Shown piece after piece: positions 22,317 through 33,688 of a stretch of DNA of 64,000 nucleotides. The stretch is from positions 1,736,001 to 1,800,000 of the forward strand of contig CM056879.1 of assembly GCA_029876055.1 (NCBI GenBank), written 5' to 3'. Position numbers and translations under genes: made by a program. How positions within the stretch are numbered: position 1 is the first letter of the stretch; each line of letters starts with the position of its first letter. The notes beneath the pieces are model-generated. The model did not search any database, was not told the DNA's origin, and saw nothing but the letters and a program-made list of their open reading frames with translations. This stretch comes from Madurella fahalii. Lineage: Eukaryota; Ascomycota; Sordariomycetes; Sordariales.

Positions 22317-25300
22317 TCAAACCTCTCTTTGTGTAATCACCAGCCGGCCCGATTCGGGCCGTCTGTTCTCCTCGCGCAGGAAATGAGGCAAGGGTACCCT
22401 TGCCGCTTCCCATGGCGAGCGCCCTGCATGCGTGACATAATACCCGTCATCGGGGATCGACCGGTAACCCTGCCGGTGGACACCAAACGACTGAATCCAT
22501 TGCACAATGCTGCCCAGCTCTCCCGTCCACAGCAGACCCAGGAAAACAACAATGGTAGTCACCGGCACGGCGGCGGCCCAATAAGCCCACTGGCCGAGTT
22601 CCATGTCGCGGATGTCGCTCGTGTTCATGCCAAAGATGCTAGCGACGGCGCTGATGGGGAGGAAGACGACGGTGACGATGGTGAAGGCGTAGATGGCTCG
22701 GTCTTGCCTGTCTTTGGTGGTGTCGACCCGGTCGCGATTCTGTAGGCGCGGCGGTAAGCAAGGCAATCTGTTAGCGCGACGCGAAACAACGGCATTGACG
22801 AAGTGGGAAAGAAACAATGGTTCAAAGAGTGCTGGGGTATCACGCACCGCCCTCGCCAGGGTTGTCGCCCAGCCATGGAGTTCGGTAAAGCCATTCCGGC
22901 GCCCGGACAGGAATCGGGCGCACTCGCTCAGCAACAGTATGCGATAGCCGTCTGTGTCGGTCGGCTCCAGCTTTAGGTCGGACGTGGACTCTGCGGCGAC
23001 GTAATCCGCTTCTTCCTCGTCGTCGTAATCATTATATGGATCCTCCCGCGAGTATGAACGAGTACTAGTACGAGCTGTCACGTTTGATAGATGAGACGCA
23101 GGTTCTCTGGCATACTCGTTCCGGTGCCTGGGGTTCGAGTGTCTAGTCCTTGAGTAGGAATAACTCGAGAAATCCCTCGGCGAGCGACGTCTTAATACGC
23201 CGCCATCAACGTATTCTGTAAACCGTGGTGTGTCTGGCCCGGCCCGTTGGTCCGTTTGAGCTAGGAACATCAGTGAGTTGAAGATTTCAACCTGGTCGCC
23301 AATGATTCGTAGCGCGGCTGCGACCTCCTCGAGCACGAGGTTGATGCGATTCTCTCTAGATCTGTCTGGCGGTTTCGTATAGACCTCTGATTCCTGAAAA
23401 CCAAAATCAGCTCAGCCCAGTAGGCGCACGGCTGTGCATATTAAGCAGCCTGACTCACCAGCGCATCCAGGTGGGACGAATAGCAGTCATACATGTCTGG
23501 CATTCCCAAGGTTATGTCTTGAAGGAGTCTCAGGCTTATCATAGACACAAGTTCCAGCGGCATAACGACGGAGTGGTCCAACAGCGGTTGTTCGGACAGA
23601 GATTGGACAACAGCCGACATCCCGTTCTTGATTAGTGTCTTGCCATCGTCGATGAGCTGTTCAGTCTTGTCTCTGTCCCTGGGTAGGTAGATGACACTCA
23701 TGAGGAGGTGGATCCATCCCTGCACGAGCTCCTTGGGCACGGCGAGCTTAACCCGGTCCTGTCTCTGCAAGCGCGAGAATATCTCGCTGAAGGTTTGCAT
23801 ACGGACGCAAAGACGCTGTAGCTCGGATCGGAGATGCCGCATGGCGGACTTTTGGATGCGGGGACGGGCTAATCCACCGAGGCTCATTTCACCATATTCC
23901 GCATCAAGGTCACCATCCTGGTATCTCCAAGTCAGTTGTCCCCTCTTCACCCCACGGAATCCGTTGGCATACTTACGATGATGATAACTTTCAACGCGCC
24001 CCAGAATTTGTGGACGGTTGGCACCACGACATTGGCGGGAAAGAAAAACTTGAAGACAAGGTCGGCAGCGTTGAACAGATCTAGCTGCATCTCGAAGTCC
24101 TTCTGTCGCCTGTGTTGGGCTTCGGTCGACTCGGACAAGTCGGCACCCTTCTGCTCTAGGAGGCTCACCAGATCTTCACGAGTACCATCGGGACAGTCGC
24201 GATAAGCTCTGCGGTCCCTGAAGCTAGTTTCGTAGAGTAAGAAGTCCTCGACCTCCTGTAGATGGTCTTCGAGGGCGTCCAGGTCAATCTCGTCGGAATC
24301 GGGACGCGTTACGCCAACAAGCCAGGAGAAAATCGACATGCCGCCAGCGGACTGGGTCGTAGATTTCGGCTTCACCGGCGCAGTTTTGCCGTTCCGGTCC
24401 GGTCTAAGCCTCCCAGACGTTTCCGCTGTAGCTCTTTTGGTGCTCTCCGGCTGCGGCTGTGAGACATGATCCGATTTCGACGCAGCGTCTTCGCTGGCCC
24501 CTTTGCCTTTGTCTGTCGTGATTAATAGACCCGTAGGTGGCAGTTCAGGGGCATGACTGGCTTGGCCATTAGTATTGGATTTCATCCATGACGCAGGGGG
24601 TTCTAACCCAAATCGCATCTCCAACATGATTTTCGCGCTCACATGTTTGGCTGTGTTCCAAATCCTCGGCCAATCTTCTGCCGTAACTGCACGCTTCCGG
24701 CGGAAAAACAACAAACGCCGAGGCCAAAAATCTCGGAAATGGGAAAGGAAGCCCTATGCTCCATCATCAGCAGGGAGCACTTTTGGTGCGATGGTACTTC
24801 TCCAGGGGGCATACCAGCCAGGTTTGGCACTCGTCGACGGGGAGAGACCACATCACAGAGTTCTTGAACGAGACTGTGATAAGTGCTTTGGATCCGAAAT
24901 TGGATAGCTCTTGCGGGGACTTGACCGACATACGAATCGACTCCCCGCGGAGTACATCTTCGGCCATTTGGCAATATGTGAAGAGGAGTGCTAATTAGAC
25001 AAGCAACCATCGTCAGTCCTTCCCGCGACAAGGGGTGTTAGATGATAGAGAAAGGAGCCTACCGTTGTCAACGACAAGACACCATATCTGTGCGACGTGA
25101 AAACACAGGCCAGGCGGGGTGTTCTTGTTCTGGCAGACCACCTGTTGCATATCTCGCTCCCGGGTGGCCCGTGAGAACTTGGCTTGCAACAGCGTCTCAA
25201 CGGGAAACGCCGACGTGTTGCCGCCAGCTCCCAGCAAGCCTGAGTACTTCTCAAGTGTGAAGTACGGCAGGCAGATCCAGGTGACGGTGCGGCGCGTGAA

Positions 25301-26586
25301 GCTCTGGTTTTTCAACGTGCCATCAAACGGCAGGACACGTTGAATGCAGGCGGGCTCCATGTGTCGAACGTTCTGCCCAGTAGAAGTCGGGACCGCCTTT
25401 ACAAACTTCTGCTTCACACCAGCAAGCAGATCACGGATGCCCTTTTGCTCGGCCAAACTTAAGTTGGGCAAGCGTGTTGCTTCGTTCTAGCGACGTGGTC
25501 AGCCGAGTGTTGCCGAAAACCTAAAGTAAGGTAGTATACTCGGCGGGGAGAGCTGAGGTAGTGAGACGCTACTTACCGAGAAGTCATCAAAATCCATAAA
25601 CTGCCGCGTGCAGTGACTGCAGAACATCTTAGCGTTGCTCACCTCAAAACCTGAGCATTCCTGGCGACTTCAGGGAGATGTAGACGTACAGCCATCGGAA
25701 CAGAGGTTGGTACTTTGTCTCTGCACTTAGCACTGCCGTTAGTTTCGCACCATGGGACCCGTCTTGCATGTAGTCGCCGTAGTACTGCGACTCGAAAATA
25801 TGCCAGAGCCGAGGTAGGCGATGTCCATCCCTCGGCAAGGCGGTTTTATCCTCCTCTTTCCCTGAGAGCTCGTCCTCGGCCGCTCTGCTGCCGTACGAAG
25901 ATACTGCGCGCGACGTGCGAGAGGGCGTGAACGAGTAGACCGTTGAGGAGGTGGTTTCGTCGACGTCGCCGGCAACGGCATCAACGCGAAGCACCCGATT
26001 TCGCCGCCGATACCTTGCCGCGGATTCAACGTCATCGTCAGACGAGAATTCGGACACGCGGTTTTCAATAATTACTGCCGGCGGCGTCCTTGATCGGAAC
26101 CGGGATCGGGATCGGGATCGGGATCGGGAACTGAATGGAACCCTATTTCGCCCAGGAGAGGGGAATTCGGGAATCACCGTTCTGTGGGGTGGCGGCGCGT
26201 CGTAGAAGCTATTGTTTATGTGCGTTGGCGCCACGCTTACGTTTGACATACCCATTGCACTTGGGGCTGCAGCCGCTGGATCCCGGCGGACAGATTCAAT
26301 GGAATGATAAGGAGGCCATGGAGGCTGCTGCTGGTAGTATATCGGCGCTGGCTGTGGGACACCGCTCGAGAACGCCGGGGCATAGTATGGGGGTGGCTAT
26401 GGGTTGGGCATGTTAGATATTAGATGTCGGTTTGAGAATTTTGGATCACACCTGGAATCTATCAACAATCGTTGGCGGCGGCGGAGGGCGTTGCTGGCTA
26501 GTGTTGATTGTTGGGAGACGAGCCGGCGTAGTGGAGCGGCGTTGAATCGGTCGAGGGAAATCATCGTCCTCGAACGGAGAAGACAT
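22317..26586 (-). CDS. CorA-like magnesium transporter domain protein
   Basis: Eight minus-strand exons (26452-26586, 25690-26396, 25577-25616, 25063-25486, 24815-24990, 23977-24753, 23459-23917, 22317-23393) join with consistent phase at all seven introns into 1,264 residues. Residues 1-200 are disordered, Pro/Gln/Arg-rich, with an RS-repeat encoded by GGGATC repeats. The middle is the large conserved cytosolic part of fungal CorA-like proteins (FRWLHCTRQFMDFDDF, TWICLPYFTLEKY, DMQQVVCQ, GFLSHFRDFWP). The C-terminus has the two-helix channel: TM1 ends in the selectivity signature GMN (about 1161-1163, IFGMNTSD), then TM2 (about 1176-1198). The segment from about 960 to 1030 is an Arg/Ser/Tyr-rich, acidic insert. 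The GMN loop supports divalent-cation channel ability, but this fungal clade is mostly uncharacterised and the long cytosolic part suggests a sensor role. Confidence 0.88.
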
Positions 26587-27681
26587 TGTGAAGAGACCGT
26601 GTCGCTGGATGTGAGGATGAAGCACAACTAGATCCCAGCTTGAGACTTCTGATGGCTTGGCTCTATTGTATTACTTTGCAGGAGGCCATGCCACCCTCTG
26701 TCCCCACCTCCAAGCACGTAATTGCATCACTGGCTTGAGCTGCGTTTTGGAAACGAGGCTGTGTATGCATGGACATTGGAGGATTTTTTTTCACTGCTAC
26801 CCTGGAGAGCCGGGGGCCGCTCTAACTGATCCTGCTGACAAACTTGTACTCGGTAAAATTCCGATACCGGCTTGGCATGTGTGCTTCGACCAGTAGTGGA
26901 CTTTACCTGAATTGTCGACTGAGAAGGATTGGCTGGCAAGCTGATAAGTACAGTTCTAGGTCCATCGATTCGCAGACCTCGGCGCTTGCAATTATGCTCT
27001 CCTATACGCAAGCAAGCAACTAACTTCGAACGCAGCAGTGGACCTGGCTACGGTATTCGAGGCTTTACTTAAGTGGTAGGCATGCCTTTGCGTATACCCG
27101 TCTCCCTCAACGGCACTGGCCGAAAATACGCTTGCAGAAGAATTATGCCCGATCAACAGCTATAACCTTGTTGAGACAAACGGGGGGCCCTACAACTGCG
27201 CCTAGATATCACCAGCTACGGCCGGATTAGGTAGGCTTGGAACCGTCTATTCCAGGGTTCGTCATTACTCGTAAAAACTAGCCAGAAAAGCAGTCCTGTC
27301 GCTTATTGGCGTCCGTCTTGTTGAATCCTTGTTGTCGATGCTTTTGCTATAAAATCCAAGAATGAGCATTCGATCGGATCCTTGTTGGGGGTCCCTGGCC
27401 AATCCAGTCCTGGTCAATGCAGTCCTGGCCACATCTGGGCTCTTCCCCCATCTGACAAAGGAAGGTATAGCAGACAGAGTGGCTAAAGAGATATAGACCG
27501 AAAAGCCCTCCAGCAACCTACCTCTACGTCCCTCTCAACACAATCACCAGCACAATCATCCTTTACATCACAGGAACCCAGCATCTGTCCCTGTCATCGC
27601 GTCCAAGACCGCCGTCCAAGTCAAAGATGATGCAGCCTTTCCCTATTTATTGAAGGCCTCAATAACAAGACCTAGCATGAC
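26587..27681. other. Intergenic region
   Basis: 5' flank of the CorA-like gene and 3' flank of the beta-rich gene at 27682. Several short open frames, none with a recognisable protein. Confidence 0.45.
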
Positions 27682-28560
27682 TCAAACATTGGCAACACCA
27701 GCGAAGGGACTCCAATCATGCTCTTCCCACTCTTCGACCTTACCTGACCTTGGTATCGGCCCAAAGGCCGTCTGGTCGCCGACGGCGATCCGCAGGGGTG
27801 ATTTCTTTGGCCAGAGGAGGGCGAACCGACCAACTCCAAAACTCGTTTGCACCGTGGTCTTGACAACCGCCAGTAGCGTGTTCGCCATGGGCTCGACCAC
27901 CACGGCGACGTTGATCTCGCGCGGTATCCCCTGATTCAGCGCCTCATTCTCCTTGATTATCCACAACGCCGTGTCGATCGGCGCGTTCGTACGCATGGCA
28001 TCCCGACTCCGTTTTGACCCGCCCAGGACCGAAACCGCGTCTGTCTTATTGAAGCTCCGTTCCGTACGCCTCACCGTCCTGGCGCCCGGTTGTATTTGCA
28101 GTGGTTGCTGTCCCGACGTCACCGAGCCCGTGGCCTCCGTCTCGATTACTTTCACCACCCGAGTGTCTGTAGCATTGACTGCGATGCGACCGCTCGGCTC
28201 GTATTTGACTACGACCGGGCGGTCTGCCGAATCCCGACGTGCCGGACCGAAGCTTATCTCGATATCGGCTCGGATGATTCTGTCGGTGGCTCCAATGTCC
28301 CAGCTGTACTGAAAGCGAAAAGCGAGAAGGATGGCATTCCGGCACTCGTAAGTGACTGGGCGGATGGCCATAACATCTCCGGTTACCTGCCAGCTGCCGG
28401 TTTTGGCCCCGCTGAAATGGTTGGACGAGTCTGTTATGTCTTGTGCGGATGTAGACAAAGTCGATCCGAGTTCAGTGCTGAACGGGTCGATGGCGAGCTC
28501 AGATGTCCTCGTAAAAAGGTTCATCTCCGCCTGGATACCGTCGCCATTTTGGTCGGCCAT
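27682..28560 (-). CDS. Beta-rich fungal protein, divergent partner of CHAT protease
   Basis: A single uninterrupted exon of 292 residues with ATG at 28560. There is no signal peptide or membrane segment. Secondary-structure pattern is alternating beta strands: FRFQYSWDIGA, DRIIRADIEISFGPA, VVVKYEPSGRIAV, EINVAVVVEP, LLAVVKTTVQTSF. A central motif W-x-x-K-E-N followed by G-I-P (ALWIIKENEALNQGIPREI) matches, from memory of the pattern, a broad family of uncharacterised fungal beta proteins. The first 60 residues and last 30 are more polar. The gene is head-to-head with the TPR-CHAT protease (371 bp between start codons), so the two probably share a promoter. A substrate or effector role under protease control is an inference from context. 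I could not see gasdermin features with confidence, but length and fold class do not exclude it. Confidence 0.75.
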   Translation of the reverse strand: MADQNGDGIQAEMNLFTRTSELAIDPFSTELGSTLSTSAQDITDSSNHFSGAKTGSWQVTGDVMAIRPVTYECRNAILLAFRFQYSWDIGATDRIIRADIEISFGPARRDSADRPVVVKYEPSGRIAVNATDTRVVKVIETEATGSVTSGQQPLQIQPGARTVRRTERSFNKTDAVSVLGGSKRSRDAMRTNAPIDTALWIIKENEALNQGIPREINVAVVVEPMANTLLAVVKTTVQTSFGVGRFALLWPKKSPLRIAVGDQTAFGPIPRSGKVEEWEEHDWSPFAGVANV

Positions 28561-28931
28561 GATTCAAGATCGATGTGGACGAATTTACACGTATTCAGGG
28601 CCAACTGAGGGTAGCCAGGTCAATAGCAACGGTACGGGAGAGGCAAGGGCAGATAGATGTCACGGCAAACATCTTTCTAACAATGGAGGGCCAAGGTGCC
28701 GCTTCGAAAAGGGGGGAAGGGGGGGGAGGGGGGGGGCGGAGCGGGGTATTTGTTTCAGCTGTCTGCATGATATTGGACTATTGGACGCTGGGAGTTGATG
28801 GCGGGTATTGAACTATTAGACGGTAAAAATGCATACAAAGGTGCGGCTGAACACGAAACAGCCACAGCGCAATTACGATGACGGTCTAGACCGTCAAGCA
28901 ATGACATATAGCCGCGCGGTGGCGTCAGCAA
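28561..28931. promoter_or_regulatory. Shared divergent promoter with G-tract
   Basis: The 371-bp spacer between the two start codons includes an almost pure G tract (28711-28739) of four or more G-runs, a candidate G-quadruplex. The divergent layout suggests co-regulation of the beta-rich protein and the CHAT protease. No TATA-like box is obvious. Confidence 0.45.
28711..28739. repeat. G-rich tract
   Basis: Runs of 6, 8 and 9 or more G separated by A or AA, then CGG. It has the pattern of a potential G-quadruplex on the plus strand, within the divergent spacer. Confidence 0.75.
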
Positions 28932-31900
28932 ATGTCTGAGGCTTTCCAGCCCCAGATTCCCCTTTCTCAGGTACCAGCAATGACTTACATGCAGCCATAC
29001 TATCCTAACGCCGATCCCATGGTCTCAGAAGCCAGGCGGCTCAGGGATCTTGGAGACTACCGCGCCGCCCTTGCCGCCTTTGACGCCATTGACGGCCAGC
29101 CTTTCGTGGCGCTAGAGGCCGCAGGCATGTTGCTAGAGCAAGGCCTAGCCGGTGAATCTCTTCTGCGCCTCCATCCCCTGCGGGCATCCGCGTATGCCCC
29201 GACCCTCATCGACGGACCCGAGAGCTGTGGCCTTTTTCCGCTCCTAGAGGGCTGCGCATATGCAATCAGCACCGGAAAGTTCAGCCAAGCCATGCCGGCT
29301 GTGAATCATGTCTACCACAGATATCTAGCACCGCTGTCGTCAGGTTACTTCGTGAACAGCCATAACATTGAGCCAAGGATGGTTTGTCATCCCCGTGTCT
29401 ACCTTGCCGGCCTTCCATAAATATCGCTTCGCCTGTTTAATATATATTCACTTACACTCATGTTCGGTACAGATATCAACTGTTTTGTTGTATCATGAAC
29501 TGTGCGCTCTGGCGAAACTAGTGGGGTACACACCGGTACCTCCGGTGCTACCGCTGGCATTTTTCCAGAACCTGATAACCCACTTGATGCAGGGCGCCCG
29601 GTACGACGAAGCCCGGCGTGTTGCTACTCAGGGGCGTATTTGGCACCAGGACCTGGATGCCAGTGGCGTGCTCCGTTCAATATTAGCAACGCCAAATATC
29701 TCGGATATTGTGTACGCAAATGCGTGCATGAGCCTCGCCGATTGTATAGGGGAGGGTGGTGCTGATGCTATGTCATCGTACCATGCCACTCTCAAGACGG
29801 CCAATGACTTTTACTTGCGGTCATCTCATCGTTTTGGCCCCCTTCTTGTACAGGCAAAACTCTTGCAGAAGGGCCTATGTCAAGGGACGCCGGACCAGTG
29901 GACCGATGGCCTCTTTGATGTTGAGAGCAAGCTGGAGACATATGGCGCTTGGAACGACATCACCAGCTGCATCAGGGGTATTATCGAACTCAACGAGCGG
30001 GAGTTCCTTGGCGTCGATGAGTCTCTTCAGGTCCGTCTTGAGCACGTTCTCCAGTCAATGAGGCACGAGGGCTGCAGCCCCGTCGTGGTGGTCTTGTTGG
30101 ACCTGCTACGTCATATGCTGTGGCTGAAGGGCGGAGCCAATGTCGGAAGGACGCTGGTTAGTCTCGAGAAGCTACAAGAATTTATTTCGAGCAAAGGAAT
30201 GGAGGTACCAGCACTGTCATTTCTTGTCCATCAGACTCTGCATGACAGCTACAAGAAACTCGGAAACATCGACAAGGCGGCTGAAGTGGCGGCTAAGCAA
30301 CCGGGCTTCATCCATCCCCGCGCAGAAGCAATCTTGGGCTACGATGCGTTCTTCAGAAGTGTGCGGAAGGAGACCGAGTCAGCAGTTGGGGGGGCAATGT
30401 CGGATCGAACCACTCTGGAGGCGGATCTCTGGAGGGTACAGCAGCTCATGGGTAGCCTTCATGACAGCGAAGACAGATCAGCACAGGTGCAGAGGCTATG
30501 CAATCTTTGCAACCTGTACCTCACCCAAGCCGAGGAGCGTAGGAGGGACATCGATGACACCGAGGGTCTGATTGAACGTATCCTACACGATGTCGACGCA
30601 TATTCGGCCCAGTTGCCGCAGCGCTCTTGGGCGACTTGGGCCGGCCACGCGAAGCAGATTCGCGCGAGATTCCAGTACCTTCGAAACGACCGGTCGATAG
30701 ATAACAACCAGAAGCAACACCATCTCAACCTTGCAGTGGCGCTTAACAACCAGGCCATATCCATGTACGACAACGAGGGCCTTGCGTTTCTGTCAGCGAC
30801 AGCTCGACAACAACTCGCCGTGTGCCACAAAACCCTGTGGCTTCTTCACGGAGACAACTCAGGCTCGGAAGACTCGGATTTTTCCAAGGCCGCTGCGTTA
30901 CACATGGAAGCAAAAGACCTGCTTGATAGGTGTGGCGAGCTTGCGTCGTCTAGACAGAATGCCCGACTTCTGCTCGGTGTTTGGGTGTCAGCCGTTACAA
31001 AGGGTATCACGCGAGTGAGAGTGAGAAGGTGGCAGGACTCTGCGGCACAGACGTCGGGGTCTAATACCCTTAGCAATCTGGCCAGTTCTATTTTCAGCCG
31101 ACCGGTCATAGCAAACGTCTTGAGCCGGCACAGAGTTGTGTCACAAGTCCTGGCCACGCTTCAGCCCACACAGTCTCACGTCTCGCAGCCGCTGATCGAG
31201 ACCTTGTCCCCGCTTGAGGAATGTGTGAAAGGCCTCGCTGAGCTTGATCTCATCGCGGCCATGGACAGGGACGATGTTTCCGCCCTCAAAGACCGCAGGC
31301 AGGCTATTGCTGCGCGGCAGGAATTGAACAAGGCTTACGGAAGCCGTGAGATGTTCGACGTGGCCTTTCAGGTATTCGACCATCGCAACGATCTACGAAC
31401 CCTATGGCATTGGGTGCAAAAGTCAAAAGCTCGCAGCATCTGCGACGAGCTCGGCCTGGGCGTCAACCTACCGGGTTATCTGAAGGACAGCCTCGCACAC
31501 GATCCGGCTGCGCAGAAGATGCTGCAGGAAGAAGCGAATCTTGTGGCCGAGATAGAGGAAGAGTTGGGAAAGGTGAACTGGGGGAACAGCATTTACTTGC
31601 GGCAGGTATTGTGGAGCAAGAGGCAAGAAATGCGAAGCAACCAGGTTGTCTCGGAAGTCCTAGACCTCAGAGAAGGCCAGCCGCTCTCGCTTGACAGGGT
31701 ATGTCGGCTTATGGAAGCCATCCCAGAACCCGAAACCAGGAGATCCACCGTCTTCGTTGACTGGGTCGTCATCAACAAATACTACTGCCTCATCGTTCTG
31801 ACGGGCGGCGAATTGCACCACTTCCGGACCCATTGCACTGTTCATCACACCGAGCAGTGGAAATCCAATTTCCAGGACCGGAAGCGAGGGGCATCGTCGG

Positions 31901-32853
31901 GGCTCATCGGCACTGATCTGGCCTACCTCCGTTGGCTGTCACCCCTGGTGGAGCCACTCGAGAAGCTATCGCAACCAGGCGACCTGCTGGTCTTCTCCCC
32001 AAGTCAAGATCTGTTTGGTATACCTCTGCATGCTGCGGTTCTAAACGAGGACACTAACAAAGTGGTGATCGAGCGGAACCCGGTGGTCTATGGCCACAGC
32101 ACGACAACACTGTGTCACAGCATAGCCAGAGAGGTCTGGGGTCAGCGCACGCCGTCAACCCCTCACGCTACCGTGGTCGTTTACGAGGAGGATGAGAAGG
32201 GAAGACCGTGGAACGACGAGCAGAAAGAGCAGGGATACGATGAGATCCTGGATATGCTGGACTTGAACAAACAGGACAATACAAGAAGCCTGGTCTATGG
32301 CGACGGCATAGGCAAATCCGATATTGAGAGTCGGCTCCGCTCCGCAGCTGTGCTTACATTCATCGGTCACGGCGATGACCACCCATCGGGGAATAAACTG
32401 CTCCAGGGGATCCGCCTATCGGGACACGGCGGGAACCCGGCGCCCGGCGCTGCGTCAGTGCCATCGCCTCGGTACACGGCGGCCGACGTGTTGGCGATGC
32501 AATTTATGCCGGCTACTTCCCTAGTTGTGCTTCTAGCGTGCGAGTCTGCGGTCGAGAGCCGCGATAGGTTGGACGAGCCGACCGGGCTGATCTCTGCTCT
32601 CCTCTGCGCGGGCGTCTCCTCGGTCATTGGCACCATGTGGAAGCTCCGCGCCGACACTGCCGCTCGATTTGCTTCATCATTACGACGCCACCTTGGTGAG
32701 GATATGTCACGGCTAGCCATCATCGACCTTGCGCTTGCTTTTCAGCGCAGTACGTTGGAGTTGAAAGCTAGTGAGGAAGGCGAGCTGCCGTATCATTGGG
32801 CGTCTTTAGCTCTCCATGGGTCTTGGATCATGTGTCGGCGATGTGAACTCTAA
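28932..32853 (+). CDS. TPR-CHAT caspase-like protease
   Basis: Exons 28932-29381 and 29473-32853 join across a 91-nt intron (GTTTGT...TACAG) to give 1,276 residues. An alternative donor GTGAAC at 29352 would drop ten residues. The N-terminal 950 residues are helical-repeat sequence with TPR-like pairs (SEARRLRDLGDYRAALAAFD; NIDKAAEVAAKQPGF; ALNNQAISMYDNEGLAFL). The C-terminal 300 residues are a CHAT domain (clan CD cysteine peptidase). PGDLLVFSPSQDLFGIPLHA is the entry strand, His1116 lies in TFIGHGDD and Cys1173 in VVLLACESA, followed by LLCAGVSSVIGTMW. The His/Cys dyad is intact, so the protein should be a separase/caspase-type protease. CHAT proteases act in regulated death modules in fungi and bacteria and often cleave a neighbouring gene product. 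Here the neighbour is the divergent 292-residue protein. Confidence 0.85.
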
Positions 32854-33688
32854 GTACGGTAGTTAGTCAAGTCCACCAACTTCAAGTTCTTACAGCCTCG
32901 TCGTGTTCCACTCAGTGACCGTTTCCAAATAGCCGGATCCTGGGTAGTTATGTCTAACCAGCTTAGGAACGGCAGGATACAGTAATTCTCTCCCGTTCAG
33001 ACTCGTATGTAGGGCCTGCTGCCGAATCGTATCACATCAGACTCTGCGAATCAGTGTGCCGATTTCGGCCTGATCAAAACCGCCAAGGCAAACATGATAA
33101 TACACCCCAAAGCGATCGAAATCCGCCTCTCAAGACGGGACCACGCTCCGGCTTGTTGATGATGTTTGAGAAGCGGTTTGTGCCGAACAGCCCGTCCTCC
33201 GAGTACAACTACGTTGCCCTCCACTACTAATTCCAGTTGTTCCTTTCGATCGAACAGTGGCCATTGTTTACTCGACTACAAGATTTGGCGGATGCATCCA
33301 GGCCCTTCCTTTGCTGGACGAAGGAGATTACTGAGAGCCAGTATCTCCGTTCACGCTCTGAACCTCATTCAGCCTCCAGCGCCAACTCAACGGCCCCGGA
33401 TGGTACGCCACAGCGTGCTAGTGACGGACTTCGTATCATTGTCATAAGCTAGCCAGTCCTTACCAGTCACTAGCATTCTAGGTTAACAAAGAGGCTAGTG
33501 AATGATCTCTATAATTCCGCAGTATTTCCTTGGTCAATTCGTTGAAGAAGGGCTCAGCCCCTCCACCATTGCAGAAAAACCCGAAAGAAAAGGATACTAT
33601 GAGAATGATTTGTACAGGGTATAACCGCAGAAGAATATCTCATCGCCGTGGTACTAACAGAAAACCCAGGATCCTCATCTAACGTATC
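32854..33688. other. Convergent intergenic region
   Basis: 3' flanks of the CHAT gene and of the disordered-protein gene. No supported gene. Confidence 0.5.
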
